A stretch of 64,000 nucleotides of DNA, taken from the NCBI RefSeq assembly GCF_016918565.1, contig NZ_JAFFQD010000025.1:17586-81585 (forward strand), written 5' to 3'. A program made the position numbers and the translations under genes. Shown in pieces: positions 39,791-50,227 of this stretch. Within the stretch, counting starts at the first letter, position 1. Each line of letters opens with the position of its first letter. The notes under the pieces were generated by a model. That model was given only the letters and a program-made list of their open reading frames with translations. It did no database searches and had not been told where the DNA came from. This stretch comes from Desulfogranum marinum. GTDB taxonomy: Bacteria; Desulfobacterota; Desulfobulbia; Desulfobulbales; Desulfobulbaceae.

Positions 39791-40456
39791 TGTTTCCTGC
39801 CTCTCTCCGTAAGCGCCTTTATCCCGGGTTGCTCATGCCTGCAGTATCAATTTGTTCAATTACATACATGTGCTTTACGCTGGGTAAATTCCTTTGCAAT
39901 TCCCACTTTCAACAGTGGTAATGAAAAATCCAAGCTGTTGATTCAATAGATATATTGTACGCACAACCAGCAAACAAGCAAACAATAAAGTAGAACTGGC
40001 TGTTCTAAGCAGTTGTTTACGAGAGAACTAATCCTTGGAGATGCAACGCAAAAGATGACGATCACTGGGGATGTACCGGGAAGAAGAATGCCGATGGCAG
40101 GAACACTGGTAGTGAAATAACATATTACCTAAATACTGCAATTGCCAAGTTTGCCGAAAGTGCGAGGCTGCGTACACGCAGACGTACTGTAGTACTTCAA
40201 GTGTGCGCAAACAATGCAGATTCGGTAAAATCGGCAATCCCGAAGGGTGGCAAGCATGAGAAAAATGCTCTTAAATGTAACTCACATAAAAGGGAACTGA
40301 TTTCTTGTTGATAAAACCGATAACAGTCTGGAAAAACGTAACTAAAAGCATTTTTGTCATGTTTGCCATGCAAGATTTAGGTATTACAGTTCCATGAGCG
40401 TAACGGAGGGATAAATCAAAGAATTCTCAGCCCGGTGAGTTACCTTTAGATAATCC
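39791..40456. other. 666-bp intergenic region with small palindromes
   Basis: No convincing gene. Near 40160-40250 there are two adjacent short hairpins, CTGCGT-AC-ACGCAG and GTACT-GT-AGTAC, followed by a G+C-richer stretch ending CCCGAAGGGTGGCAAGC. A structured RNA or a degenerate repeat unit are both possible. The rest is AT-rich and featureless. Confidence 0.35.
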
Positions 40457-40951
40457 TTAGAGTTCATACAATTTATCGTCATACACTGGTGGTTTAGGTC
40501 CTTTCTTCACTTTCTTTTTCATTGCTTCAAGGCTGAATGCATCATCCGAATCCATTAAGTCCCCTATTTCCTGCTCTATTTGTTCAGGGTCCTCGCCTGC
40601 TTCCATACGAGCGATGGCTTCCTCCATCTGCTCGCCAAGAGAAAGCCCGGTTTTCTCTGAAAAACGGCGCATTAAATTTGCCATCTGCCGCGGATCGTCT
40701 TCGTTCATTCCCTCGGCATCACGCATAAGTCCTTCAAAGGCCTGTTCCATTTTTGACTCATCCATGCCGGCCAAAGGATCGCTCCCGTCATCCTCTTTTG
40801 CTTTGCCGATAGTGGCAAAGGTCGACATCATTTTCTCTAGCTCTACTTTACCGCATTTGGGACAATCTGGGCGTTTTTCGGTGTTGACCCTTTGTGAAAA
40901 AAAATTAAAGACTGTGTTGCACTGGTCGCAGTAAAATTCGTAAATGGGCAT
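40457..40951 (-). CDS. FmdB-type zinc-ribbon protein
   Basis: 164 residues. The N-terminus MPIYEFYCDQCNTVFNFF with CPKCG about 30 residues on is the FmdB/CxxC_CXXC_SSSS zinc ribbon. A long acidic helical tail follows (rich in Met, Glu, Asp), ending PPVYDDKLYEL. FmdB-like proteins are named as putative regulators but no activity is established. It lies downstream of aroB on the same strand with a gap of about 57 bases. Confidence 0.85.
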   Translation of the reverse strand: MPIYEFYCDQCNTVFNFFSQRVNTEKRPDCPKCGKVELEKMMSTFATIGKAKEDDGSDPLAGMDESKMEQAFEGLMRDAEGMNEDDPRQMANLMRRFSEKTGLSLGEQMEEAIARMEAGEDPEQIEQEIGDLMDSDDAFSLEAMKKKVKKGPKPPVYDDKLYEL

Positions 40952-41008
40952 AATGATTTTAGTGTAATTATGAGATTGAAAGAGGAGTTAGCCTATAAAA
41001 AGTGAATT

Positions 41009-42094
41009 TTAACTATTACCAAGCACAAGGTCAATATCCTCGGGTCTCACCTGATCAGTAATAATGACCTTGCCTATCTCTTCCGGTAGGACGAAAAAAA
41101 TCTGGCCACCAACAGTTTTTTTATCTGTCTGTAAATAGGCTCTTATCTTTTTTCGATCGAGCTCAGCAGGAATTTCCAAAGGTAGGTTGTAGGCACGTAG
41201 TAAGTTATCCAGGGTTTGCAACACCGGATCCGTGGTGTATCCACCCTGGATTGCCAGTTGCGTTACCGCATGCATACCGATGGACACTGCCAGGCCATGG
41301 ATAATTTTAAATCCGGAAGCGGCTTCAACCGCGTGCCCGATGGTATGCCCGAAATTTAAAATTCTCCTTAATCCGCCTTCTCGTTCATCCTGCTCAACAA
41401 CGTTGGCCTTGATTTGGCAGCAAGTATAAATCATGGAAACAAGTGTTTCAGGTTCCATGTCCCTTATTGCCTTTTGGTTTTCTTCTAAAAAGGCAAAGAA
41501 ATCCTTATCAATAATGACACCGTACTTAATCACTTCGGCCAAACCTCCACGAAATTCTTCCGGAGGTAATGTTTTCAATACGTCTATATCAATATACACG
41601 GCCCTGGGTTGATAAAAGGTACCTATCAGATTTTTCCCCTCAGGGATATCAACGCCTGTCTTGCCGCCGACAGAACTATCAACTTGAGCAAGTAAAGAGG
41701 TTGGAACTTGCACAAAAGGAATACCCCGCATGTAGATAGAGGCAAGAAAACCGGTGATATCACCAACAACACCACCACCAAGGGCAACAAGAGCATCACC
41801 GCGATCAAATCCTCGCCCGGCAAGCTCACTGACTAAATCGGTGACTGTCAGTGTGTGTTTTTGTTCTTCACCGGCTGGGAAGACGATCAACTCGCAAGCA
41901 AGGCCTGCGTCGGTTAACGAAGCGATTATTTGCTGACCGTATAGTTCTGCAACGTTATCGTCACTGATGATCCCGTATCGCTTTCCTACCGGATCAGCGG
42001 CTAGAGTAGGACCAATTTGATTGAGCACGCCACTACCTATGTGAATAGGGTAGCTACGCTCATCCAGACCGACTATGAGAGTTTGTTCCTTCAT
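41009..42094 (-). CDS. aroB: 3-dehydroquinate synthase
   Basis: 361 residues matching AroB along the length. It has the NAD-binding ALGGGVVGDITGFLAS, PTSLLAQVDSSVGGKTGVD, the metal-ligand regions GGLAEVIKYG and LNFGHTIGHAVE, and HGLAVSIGM. It cyclises 3-deoxy-D-arabino-heptulosonate 7-phosphate in the shikimate route using NAD and a divalent metal. It fits with the shikimate-kinase-like gene at 12.7 kb. A repeat element lies just upstream of the start. Confidence 0.97.
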   Translation of the reverse strand: MKEQTLIVGLDERSYPIHIGSGVLNQIGPTLAADPVGKRYGIISDDNVAELYGQQIIASLTDAGLACELIVFPAGEEQKHTLTVTDLVSELAGRGFDRGDALVALGGGVVGDITGFLASIYMRGIPFVQVPTSLLAQVDSSVGGKTGVDIPEGKNLIGTFYQPRAVYIDIDVLKTLPPEEFRGGLAEVIKYGVIIDKDFFAFLEENQKAIRDMEPETLVSMIYTCCQIKANVVEQDEREGGLRRILNFGHTIGHAVEAASGFKIIHGLAVSIGMHAVTQLAIQGGYTTDPVLQTLDNLLRAYNLPLEIPAELDRKKIRAYLQTDKKTVGGQIFFVLPEEIGKVIITDQVRPEDIDLVLGNS

Positions 42095-42154
42095 GACACA
42101 GTAACCTTTGTAATCTTTTATGATACGAATCTTCTGGCGGTGCTACTTCTGTGT

Positions 42155-42229
42155 AGGGTGGATAAGCGCAGCGCATCCACCAATTCCAGGCATCTGATGC
42201 CGCGTGGATGCGCTGCGCTTATCCACCCT
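42155..42229. repeat. REP/REPIN-like long inverted repeat
   Basis: Two perfect 26-base arms (42155-42180 and 42204-42229) surround a 23-base loop that itself contains GGCATC-T-GATGCC. The arm core, GGTGGATAAGCGCAGCGCA, resembles a dispersed palindrome that I recall from many proteobacterial genomes. A degenerate 31-base direct repeat (42101-42131 and 42266-42296, 25 of 31 matches) brackets the element. It lies between sat and aroB with no transposase nearby. Confidence 0.8.
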
Positions 42230-42333
42230 GAATGGGATGAACAGCATGAAAAACCGAGGGTCTCGGTAACCTATCACATTTTTTATGATAGGAATCGTTT
42301 ACCCGTATATTAAAACAATGAAAAGAAAAAAAA

Positions 42334-42362
42334 GAGGGGATACCGTAACCCGGTACCCCCTC
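42334..42362 (-). terminator. Intrinsic terminator of sat
   Basis: GAGGGG-A-TACCG pairs with CGGTACCCCCTC around a short loop. On the minus strand it is followed by a T-rich run (complement of GAAAAGAAAAAAAA), 30 bases after the sat stop. Confidence 0.85.
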
Positions 42363-42393
42363 AAACAACAAACGCTAAAAAAAGAAGCGTTAA

Positions 42394-43671
42394 TTACATG
42401 GATTCACCAGAAGCGGCACCCTGCATCTTAACTTCAACTTTTTCGGTAAGTCCTGCGTAGTAAGCTTTGAGGTGATCAAGAACTTCATCACGACCAAAGT
42501 GATCAACGATCTCAGCACCTTCAGAAAGTGCTTTACGCAGCTTGGTACCGGAAAGGATAACACGGTCATCTTTGGTATGCGGACATGTACGCAGAGAAGC
42601 CATACCATCACATTTGTGACAATAGAATGTCCAGTCAATCTTCATTGGCTTACACTGGAGATCTTTAGCAGCATCACCAGTTTCAGGAATGCGATCAAAG
42701 ATTTCCTGAGCTTCAAACAGGCCATAGAAGTCACCAACGCCAGCGTGGTCACGACCGATCAGCATGTTATTTACACCGTAGTTCTGACGGAAGGTAGCAT
42801 GGAGCAGACCTTCACGAGGACCAGCATAGCGCATATCAAGTGGGTAACCGGCATTGATAACGTTCTCTTTAACAAAGTAGTTTTCAATGAGGATTTCAAT
42901 GGCTTTAACGCGAGTTTCCGCAGGAATATCGCCAGGCTTAAGGTTACCGATCAGAGAGTGAATCAAAACGCCGTCACATACTTCTACAGCAATCTTGGCA
43001 AGGAACTCATGAGAACGATGCATTGGGTTACGAAGCTGCAGTGCTGCAACGTTTGCCCATCCACGCTCATCAAACATAGCACGGGTTTCTGCAGGCTTCA
43101 GGTATACGCCTGGGTATTCTTTTTTGTACTCGCCTTCAGAAAGTACTTTTACAGGTCCGGCAAGGTTGAACTCTTTCTGGTTCATAACCATGATTACGCC
43201 AGGATGATCGTCAGGAGCGATTTCCCAGAATTTGCCGTCTACAGACTCTTCACCTTCGCCCATGAATACTTTTTCGCATTCCCACTTCTTGTCGGCTTCG
43301 GTCATTTCGTATTTTTCGGTAACTTTCATGGTGGCATATACTTCGCCATCATTTACCAGAGCAATTTCGTCACCTTCATTAATTTCACCGGCATCAGCAG
43401 CAGATACATCGAGGGTAATAGGTACAGGCCAGAATGTACCATCTGCCATCTGGAAATTTTCACAAACGCCTTTCCAGTCAGCTTTTGCCATAAATCCTTC
43501 AAGAGGGGAAAATCCACCGATACCCATCATGATCAAATCGCCTTTAGCGCGATCTGTAACTTCTACCTGCTTGAGACCTTTTGCTTTTGCCAATTCAGCT
43601 TCAAGCTCGGCACCTTCAAGTAAAGCACAAACAAGACCTTTACCGCCGTGAGGCGCAACTAACTTACTCAT
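42394..43671 (-). CDS. sat: Sulfate adenylyltransferase (ATP sulfurylase)
   Basis: 425 residues of the homo-oligomeric ATP sulfurylase family. Key motifs are [11 protein letters not shown] (the QxRNPxHxxHE signature), GRDHAGVGD, and a zinc-type cysteine set [17 protein letters not shown] near the C-terminus. The start at 43671 has AGAGG upstream and excludes a nine-residue extension. In sulfate reducers and sulfur disproportionators it interconverts sulfate and adenosine-5'-phosphosulfate. It has its own terminator and is not next to apr or qmo genes. Dissimilatory use is inferred from the family and the lack of assimilation genes around it. Confidence 0.97.
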   Translation of the reverse strand: MSKLVAPHGGKGLVCALLEGAELEAELAKAKGLKQVEVTDRAKGDLIMMGIGGFSPLEGFMAKADWKGVCENFQMADGTFWPVPITLDVSAADAGEINEGDEIALVNDGEVYATMKVTEKYEMTEADKKWECEKVFMGEGEESVDGKFWEIAPDDHPGVIMVMNQKEFNLAGPVKVLSEGEYKKEYPGVYLKPAETRAMFDERGWANVAALQLRNPMHRSHEFLAKIAVEVCDGVLIHSLIGNLKPGDIPAETRVKAIEILIENYFVKENVINAGYPLDMRYAGPREGLLHATFRQNYGVNNMLIGRDHAGVGDFYGLFEAQEIFDRIPETGDAAKDLQCKPMKIDWTFYCHKCDGMASLRTCPHTKDDRVILSGTKLRKALSEGAEIVDHFGRDEVLDHLKAYYAGLTEKVEVKMQGAASGESM

Positions 43672-43827
43672 AATGTTTCCTCTCTGTTTAGTTATCAATA
43701 GGGATTAAAGCCTATAATAAATATCCGTTCTGACATCATCAAATGTGAATGTAGCAGCAGAACGATAAACTGAACCGCTATTCAGTAAATGATACTATTT
43801 AAATGGGAGTGGAGGAGAAGTCAAGAG

Positions 43828-43870
43828 AAAAAATTATGGGTTTAATCAAAATATTTGATTAAACCCATAA
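43828..43870 (-). terminator. Intrinsic terminator of the minor-pilin/pilY1 operon
   Basis: A perfect 17-base stem (TTATGGGTTTAATCAAA and its complement) with a three-base loop lies about 110 bases beyond the pilY1 stop and is followed on the minus strand by a T run. Confidence 0.85.
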
Positions 43871-43978
43871 AAGTGACAGAGGAAGAATCTTCACGATTTC
43901 GCAGATGTCAACTCAGCTCAAAAGAAATCGCTAAACCACAATATATGGATGTAGATATAGCTACCCAGAAGAATAAAA

Positions 43979-46900
43979 TTATTGCCGCCTATCACTCCAG
44001 GCAGAGCGCCCGCTTCTGGTATTACTAATGGGTAAATTTTCCTGTTCAACTTCAATAATTTCACCGGTACTCGTCTGAATAAATGCCTTGGAGTCATTTT
44101 CTCCTGTCCCGGCATGCATACTTGGGGTGGTGGCCACGCCCCGTCCAAGACCAAGCCGATCCATCACAAAACTTTCACCACTATCATTAGAAAATGTTCC
44201 AAAAACATTTTCCTTCCAGGCTGTCCCTGTCTGATAATGTATCCCATACAGAAAACTCTCCCCTTCCGGCTCACATATATCATCATCCGGCCGATAACCG
44301 GTATAAACGAGGAGGCCACCAAGAAGAGATGCCTGACCAATATTTCTTTCCCGCTCATCATGAAATTCACGATACCAACCATCAATGCCGGTAGACGTGT
44401 CTTCACCAATACACCCTGTACCTGCGATATAATTCTGCAGGTTGTCAAAGGTAGCCATTTCGTCGTTATCAGCAGGATTAGCGGGATCGAGATAAATGAC
44501 AGTCCGTGCCATATCATCTGGCCAATACACTTGCTTATAATCACTTACTCCAGCTAAACTTGCTATCTCACTCGTATTGTATTCACAATAATCGGCGGTA
44601 GAGGAATCCTCATCATCATCATAGCAGTAACCAAACCTGAGATAAGAGACAGGTGTTGACAGGAGACCGCTAAAAATTGACGATTGGTCTTCTTCAGCAA
44701 CAAGAAAAGCATCAGTGCGCATCAACCCTCTACTGCCAGGTATACTGTTTCTTACCAATGTTTGATTATTATCTGTATTATCATTGTCTACATCCCATTC
44801 AATCTCATTCCAGGTAAAAATACCATCTGCACAGGCAAATCCACCTACTGACGGGGTGGACACTGGTTCACGTATGCCAAAAAACCGTTGCGATTTCCTA
44901 TCGGTTTTATCATCCTTATCAAAAAATCGACCGGTTCCACCATACACCCAGAAATTGTACCCATCATAACCAACAGAAGGAGCAGCAGTGATAGGCGCCT
45001 TTGCATCTATTAATAATCTGATGGGATCATTATCATCGGAACTCCACTGATCAGGCCATTCTGAAGGAGTCGAAAACTGTTCCACACCATCTCCATCTAT
45101 TTTTTTGGTTACTAACCGAAACAGCCGACCTCCTCCGTTCCAGTATTTCGTATCATCGTTATCATATGTGCTAAACGTTACACCATCAGTTGTCCCGAAA
45201 TACACAGCATCTGATTTATATAACGCGCCGGTGTCAATACTTCCAGTAAGGTTTTCCACATCAAAATCAACGGTAATCAAATCAGAAATAAAACTTGCAT
45301 TTTCACTCGGCAATGGAACTAAAAACCTTCCCCCCTCACTTGCTGCATCTGGCCTTCGATTTGGAATTCGAAATGCAGTTCTCGCACTCAGCGAGTTATC
45401 TATCATGGCAGGTATCCCACTCGTCCAGCTTGTTATATCTCCTACCAGCCATTTTAATGGAATAACAGCAATTCGTCCCTGCTCGCCAGCTTCATTGGAA
45501 CCATCGATATCAGTGGGGCCGTTACCTAAAACCAAATACCAGTCAGATGTTACCTCGCCATCATCATCTTTCATCACCACCATGGTCGGCGTAGAGGTAG
45601 TATAGTTAAGGTCAACGTACTTGTCTTCTCCATCTTCCTGTTCAGAAGTCATGGTCATTTCACCAAGTAACCGCGGAGAATCAGGATCGGTAATATCCAG
45701 AACAAAATATGCAGAGGTAAAGATTCGATTATCAGTAGCTAAACCGTGCTGATCTTGTGCAGTTACCGGGGCGCCGCCAAAACGCATAGCCCCGACCAAT
45801 ATGGTCCCCCACCCGCCAGGGTGGACGCAATCATCACCAATGAGGTCAGTCGAGCAAGTTCCTTCTTCTTCAAAAATCTGAACATCGAAAATGCGTGGTT
45901 TTTGATCGACATAATATTTGTGGGTATAGTTCGGATTCGCCAAGCAGCTTAAATGGGGTGCCAAATTATAGGGGATATAGGCCCATAATTCCTCACCCAA
46001 GTCAGGACCATTTGCGCAAACCCCATTTACCGGTTGGTCATTAGTCTCACACTCTCCGTCCTCATTAACCGGGTTACAGCAAAAACCTAGCAGATGCTCA
46101 TAATAGTAGCCACCATTGATGGCATGGAGCATACCGTCATTGGCTCCCAAATAAACAGTCTGTCGTCTTTCATTCCAGGCTGCAGCATAGAGCGCGTATG
46201 TGGGATCTCGATAGACATATTGGTATGCTTCAGCCGGTCTGCCCACAACCACAGGAGTGGAATGAATGATATCCCCCAGGCGCCACTCCTCGGTAACCCC
46301 GTCAAAGTTAAACTGTCTGCTCCGTAACGCCTTATCCAGACGTCCGTTCACATTGAGGTCATCGTTATCTTCAGAGAGAAGCATATCCTCGCCTCGTATC
46401 CAACTCACCAGGGCATTCATCGCGTCAAGTTCCATATCTGAACCGTCGTTGTCGACAAAGCTAGCCCATTTATCCGTGTCACTGGACAAAAAATCGCCGG
46501 TTACAGAGCCACGGCCACTGGCCAGGGCAGCAGTATTCAATCCAGCCCAATCAGCAGATGTATTGAAATTAATTATTTCATCGTCAGGGAAATCATCAGG
46601 GTCATTATTGGAATCATCTACAATTCCGTTATTGTTCAGGTCGTTCCAGGTAAAAATGGTACGAGAAACTGGATCTTTTTCCCTTAATCGCTGGTTAGCT
46701 GCCCAGAGGAATTTAACATCATCAAGTTCTGCGCAATGAGTAAACCCATTCTCCCCACAGTCACCTTCAAGAAAATTACCTGGATCAGGGTCATCAGGAC
46801 ACGTTCCTGTATCAAAATCATAATTGGTGATATCGTAGCAAGCTCTGGTTCTTTGAGCAGTATCACTATAAAAGAACACAATACGTTTATCAGTCCCTAT

Positions 46901-49900
46901 ATCATTTCCAGATCCATCATCAATATCACCTGCATCATCAACATCACCATCATTATTTAAATCACCGGATGGGGAGAGAATGCCGTCTCCATTCGTATCT
47001 TCATACAACAATCCGTCGGAGCTTAAAAAGAGTGCATGCAGATCTCCAACCCACTGGACGCTATTGCCGTCACTGTCTGATATTTCCGGCCAAAAAATGG
47101 CTTGATAAACAGCCCCGGCACCACTTCGCGAACTGGATATTACCGATGCTGCTGAACCCGCAGAGGCCCTGCTGAGAATATCGGCAAGGGCGGCTTCAAG
47201 ATTATTCTCCAGATCATCAGGGTCTTCCCCTGAATATAATGCCACACCGCTGTTTTGCGCAGCTTGCTCCATCAGTGTAGTTGGATTACATTCCCCAGTG
47301 CCACTGTCTTCCAAATCGCCGGTTGTCACAACATGGGTATAAATAGGTTGTTTGTCGTTCCCTTCAAGCTGCCTGACAGTATACAATGGCAAAGCATGTT
47401 TAGCCCACCACGTCATATCATCGAAAAATGTACTTCCAAACAGAGAAGAGCAGCTATTGACCGTATCATCAGCATCATCGTCACCGGTAGTATCATCATC
47501 AGCGACAGCACCTTCTCCATAATAAAGGCTGGGATCATCAACAAACGAGGCAACCGTCGCGTTAATATCTGCGGTCGACTCACCTTCAGTGATCAAGATA
47601 ATGTGATTATCCTGACAGGAGTATTGAATAGGATCACTCTCATCCCCTATGGGGAAATCTATACACGTTCCCGATTCGTCACGATTCAGGCATAATTGAT
47701 TATTTTGAGTGAAGTAGCCTATCGCTGTAAACATCGCTTCGCCCAGAGGAGTCCAGGACGTAGCTCGCATATCGTTAATACTGGCAGCTACATCATCCAC
47801 ATGTCGCCTGACCCCGGATGAATAGGTGGCATCATCGTTGTCAGCAATATATTCACCTGATCTTATGGGGGTAATTACCAATGCACCATCAAGATTTCCT
47901 TGTGGGCAGTAGCGTTCAATCCCCTCTGTAACATACGCAGCATCACATTCTGTCTGGGCACCGACGAAATTGAGGGCCATGGCACCGATACGAAGTCCTT
48001 TGCTTGCCTGGTTCTGGATAATATTTTCTGGTCTTTCATCGTGAGCAATATACCCCTTCATCACCATGAGGGGATAATCTATGCCCAACTGATTCATGAC
48101 TCCGGCATCAATAAGATTGGCGGGTATATTGCCGTATTCTGTTGTCGTATTTGCCTCTTCTGAGGGATCAATGACCTCGGGCCTGGTCATATCATCGCAG
48201 TAATCTTCCATTGCCTGCCAGATACAGAGGTATTGCGCATCACTATTTAGGCCGGTGGAAGTTGGAATATCTGCCGCTTCAGCCTCAGCCGTGGTCACGC
48301 TGTCAGGCGCTTTGGTGTAAGGATCACCGTCAATTTCACCGCTCCATCCGGCAATTATCTCTTGGTCAGAATCATCTCCGCCGACGTCACTCGACAAACA
48401 GGAACCGGAGCCATCATCCCACTCATAGAGAAGGGTGTACGAATTATCGTTTTGACATTCTCCACTATTTTGTTGGTGACTGGTACACTCGTAATTATAT
48501 CCACCATCATTTTTATACCTATAATAAGGGTCTCCATACTCACAGTCACCGTCACATCCGCCATCATCTGCAGGAACAGCAGCCTTGGGAACACAGGCTG
48601 CTGGTGTTCCGCTTCCGGAATCATCGTTGTCAACAATAGCAGTCCCCTGGTTCCAACATCGACCGACATACCCTACACGTTCGTCATGCGGTGTTTGTGG
48701 ATCAAAAATGCCATAACAGTGATAGGCATTGTACCATGGCTGGATATTGGACGGTGCAAAGGCATCGTAGACAACATCGCAGGTTCCACTACCTGTTCCT
48801 GTTTCTTTATATATCTTGCTTAACTGGGGGTTGCTCTGCCAGCAATATTGCAGGGCGTGATTCAGGGCGGCCCGTTGGTCTCCGTTGGTGACACCTGCTG
48901 GTGCTTCAAGACAAGTATCAATTTCATTCTGTGCGCCATTGAGACCATGGTTTAGGATTTTTGTAACAGCGCCCTCGCATTTCGAATAATCGAAACCAAA
49001 GGACGTAACCCCCAATATCTCTATACGAGTTGTGTCATCTGTAGAATCTACCTGGTCCCAGAGCAAGAGGTTACCATCAGTTGTCTTCCCTCTGACCCTC
49101 AGGGTCAATATATTCGTACTCTGGAGACTCACTTGTTTGGCGAAACCAAGCCCAGAGCACCCCCTGCTTTCCGAAACAAGACGCTTGTTTGCATAGTCAT
49201 ATTTGCCGCCGGTGAGAATCTGCTTCTGCACGTCAAATTTTGAAGCTGATGCCCAGTTGAGGAAATTACCACTAGCTACAAATTGCGTAACCGTATCCGG
49301 GGTGGTGGTCGTATCTATTGATATACACAGATTATCATTGTATTCCGCCGTACCATCTGCAGCATCGCAATGGGTCGAAATATCGGTGACTGTAGTGGCA
49401 ACAAATTTTCCCTCATCGAGCATCAACCAGTCACTGCCATCTGTATCCTCTTCAGGTGACTCATCCGGTGTGCCAATTGCCTCGTAAAACGTCCCCTTAT
49501 AGCTAACTATATCTCCGTTTGTGTGGCCGCCCTGGTAGGTTGAGTCCACGGGTTCCCATTCACAAACAGTATCGTTCTCCAAATTGGTTCCAGAACTCTC
49601 ACAATCCGCTACATTGCTATACAACTGATTATTGCGGAACAAAATTGTCCCAGCCGTATAGGTAACACCATTACCCCAGAACTCAAACTCGGAGATCTTT
49701 TCCCACTCACAGCCGGTATCATCGAGCAAATTTTCCCCGGAAGAAGTACATGCCCCATCAACTTGATAAATAATACCGTTTACATATACCCGCTGAGGCT
49801 GCCCACTACCACCATATGCCGTGTTGTGTGACCAAGGATCATACAGCCCAAAGCTCCACTCGTACCATGTATCCCGCTCAAAATTACCGGCATATTGCAT

Positions 49901-50161
49901 GGTAGTATCGGAGTTACCATCTGCATCGACCAAAAAAGTGTCGTCAAAACACTGCGCAGCTGAATCGGTATAAGCCAAGTCGAGCATAGAGCCTGAATTA
50001 TCGATCATCAACAAAAGGTTCGGATCTGCTCCTCCTTGAAGAAAAGGTGGCACCCCTGTCCCCTCAGAGCATACACTTGCTGCAGCAGTAACTGGCGAGG
50101 AAGCGAATAACAACAACACCAACATCCAAAGAGACCCTGGTGCAACTTGTATGCTCTTCAT
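43979..50161 (-). CDS. pilY1: Giant PilY1-like type IV pilus tip adhesin
   Basis: 2060 residues; the ATG at 50161 is preceded by AGGAGATATAGG. A signal peptide (1-28) leads to a von Willebrand A domain whose metal site LLLMIDNSGSM carries D54, S56 and S58. Three repeats between about 109 and 248 interrupt it, each with aromatic and Gly-Asp features of CBM5/12-type sugar-binding modules (for example NGDIVSYKGTFYEAIG). PilY1 hallmarks follow (SGNFLNWASASKFDVQK). There are Ca-binding Asp/Asn loops (DTNGDGILS, DLNNNGIVDD). The C-terminal PilC/PilY1 propeller starts at WRLGDIIHSTPVVVGRP. It is about twice the length of Pseudomonas PilY1. It would prime pilus assembly and bind surfaces. It is last in the minor-pilin operon. 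Confidence 0.93.
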   Translation of the reverse strand: MKSIQVAPGSLWMLVLLLFASSPVTAAASVCSEGTGVPPFLQGGADPNLLLMIDNSGSMLDLAYTDSAAQCFDDTFLVDADGNSDTTMQYAGNFERDTWYEWSFGLYDPWSHNTAYGGSGQPQRVYVNGIIYQVDGACTSSGENLLDDTGCEWEKISEFEFWGNGVTYTAGTILFRNNQLYSNVADCESSGTNLENDTVCEWEPVDSTYQGGHTNGDIVSYKGTFYEAIGTPDESPEEDTDGSDWLMLDEGKFVATTVTDISTHCDAADGTAEYNDNLCISIDTTTTPDTVTQFVASGNFLNWASASKFDVQKQILTGGKYDYANKRLVSESRGCSGLGFAKQVSLQSTNILTLRVRGKTTDGNLLLWDQVDSTDDTTRIEILGVTSFGFDYSKCEGAVTKILNHGLNGAQNEIDTCLEAPAGVTNGDQRAALNHALQYCWQSNPQLSKIYKETGTGSGTCDVVYDAFAPSNIQPWYNAYHCYGIFDPQTPHDERVGYVGRCWNQGTAIVDNDDSGSGTPAACVPKAAVPADDGGCDGDCEYGDPYYRYKNDGGYNYECTSHQQNSGECQNDNSYTLLYEWDDGSGSCLSSDVGGDDSDQEIIAGWSGEIDGDPYTKAPDSVTTAEAEAADIPTSTGLNSDAQYLCIWQAMEDYCDDMTRPEVIDPSEEANTTTEYGNIPANLIDAGVMNQLGIDYPLMVMKGYIAHDERPENIIQNQASKGLRIGAMALNFVGAQTECDAAYVTEGIERYCPQGNLDGALVITPIRSGEYIADNDDATYSSGVRRHVDDVAASINDMRATSWTPLGEAMFTAIGYFTQNNQLCLNRDESGTCIDFPIGDESDPIQYSCQDNHIILITEGESTADINATVASFVDDPSLYYGEGAVADDDTTGDDDADDTVNSCSSLFGSTFFDDMTWWAKHALPLYTVRQLEGNDKQPIYTHVVTTGDLEDSGTGECNPTTLMEQAAQNSGVALYSGEDPDDLENNLEAALADILSRASAGSAASVISSSRSGAGAVYQAIFWPEISDSDGNSVQWVGDLHALFLSSDGLLYEDTNGDGILSPSGDLNNDGDVDDAGDIDDGSGNDIGTDKRIVFFYSDTAQRTRACYDITNYDFDTGTCPDDPDPGNFLEGDCGENGFTHCAELDDVKFLWAANQRLREKDPVSRTIFTWNDLNNNGIVDDSNNDPDDFPDDEIINFNTSADWAGLNTAALASGRGSVTGDFLSSDTDKWASFVDNDGSDMELDAMNALVSWIRGEDMLLSEDNDDLNVNGRLDKALRSRQFNFDGVTEEWRLGDIIHSTPVVVGRPAEAYQYVYRDPTYALYAAAWNERRQTVYLGANDGMLHAINGGYYYEHLLGFCCNPVNEDGECETNDQPVNGVCANGPDLGEELWAYIPYNLAPHLSCLANPNYTHKYYVDQKPRIFDVQIFEEEGTCSTDLIGDDCVHPGGWGTILVGAMRFGGAPVTAQDQHGLATDNRIFTSAYFVLDITDPDSPRLLGEMTMTSEQEDGEDKYVDLNYTTSTPTMVVMKDDDGEVTSDWYLVLGNGPTDIDGSNEAGEQGRIAVIPLKWLVGDITSWTSGIPAMIDNSLSARTAFRIPNRRPDAASEGGRFLVPLPSENASFISDLITVDFDVENLTGSIDTGALYKSDAVYFGTTDGVTFSTYDNDDTKYWNGGGRLFRLVTKKIDGDGVEQFSTPSEWPDQWSSDDNDPIRLLIDAKAPITAAPSVGYDGYNFWVYGGTGRFFDKDDKTDRKSQRFFGIREPVSTPSVGGFACADGIFTWNEIEWDVDNDNTDNNQTLVRNSIPGSRGLMRTDAFLVAEEDQSSIFSGLLSTPVSYLRFGYCYDDDEDSSTADYCEYNTSEIASLAGVSDYKQVYWPDDMARTVIYLDPANPADNDEMATFDNLQNYIAGTGCIGEDTSTGIDGWYREFHDERERNIGQASLLGGLLVYTGYRPDDDICEPEGESFLYGIHYQTGTAWKENVFGTFSNDSGESFVMDRLGLGRGVATTPSMHAGTGENDSKAFIQTSTGEIIEVEQENLPISNTRSGRSAWSDRRQ

Positions 50162-50227
50162 CCTATATCTCCTTTCCTGACTATCACTCATGGTAAATGC
50201 GGACCCTTTGATTTACGAAAAAAAAAC

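Noticed and set aside
42472..43623. 383-codon plus-strand ORF opposite sat
   Set aside because: It lies wholly antisense to a clearly conserved gene, has no recognisable domain and follows from the codon bias of sat.
45105..45605. 166-codon plus-strand ORF opposite pilY1, and similar ones along it
   Set aside because: These are antisense shadows of the large, unambiguous pilY1 frame.
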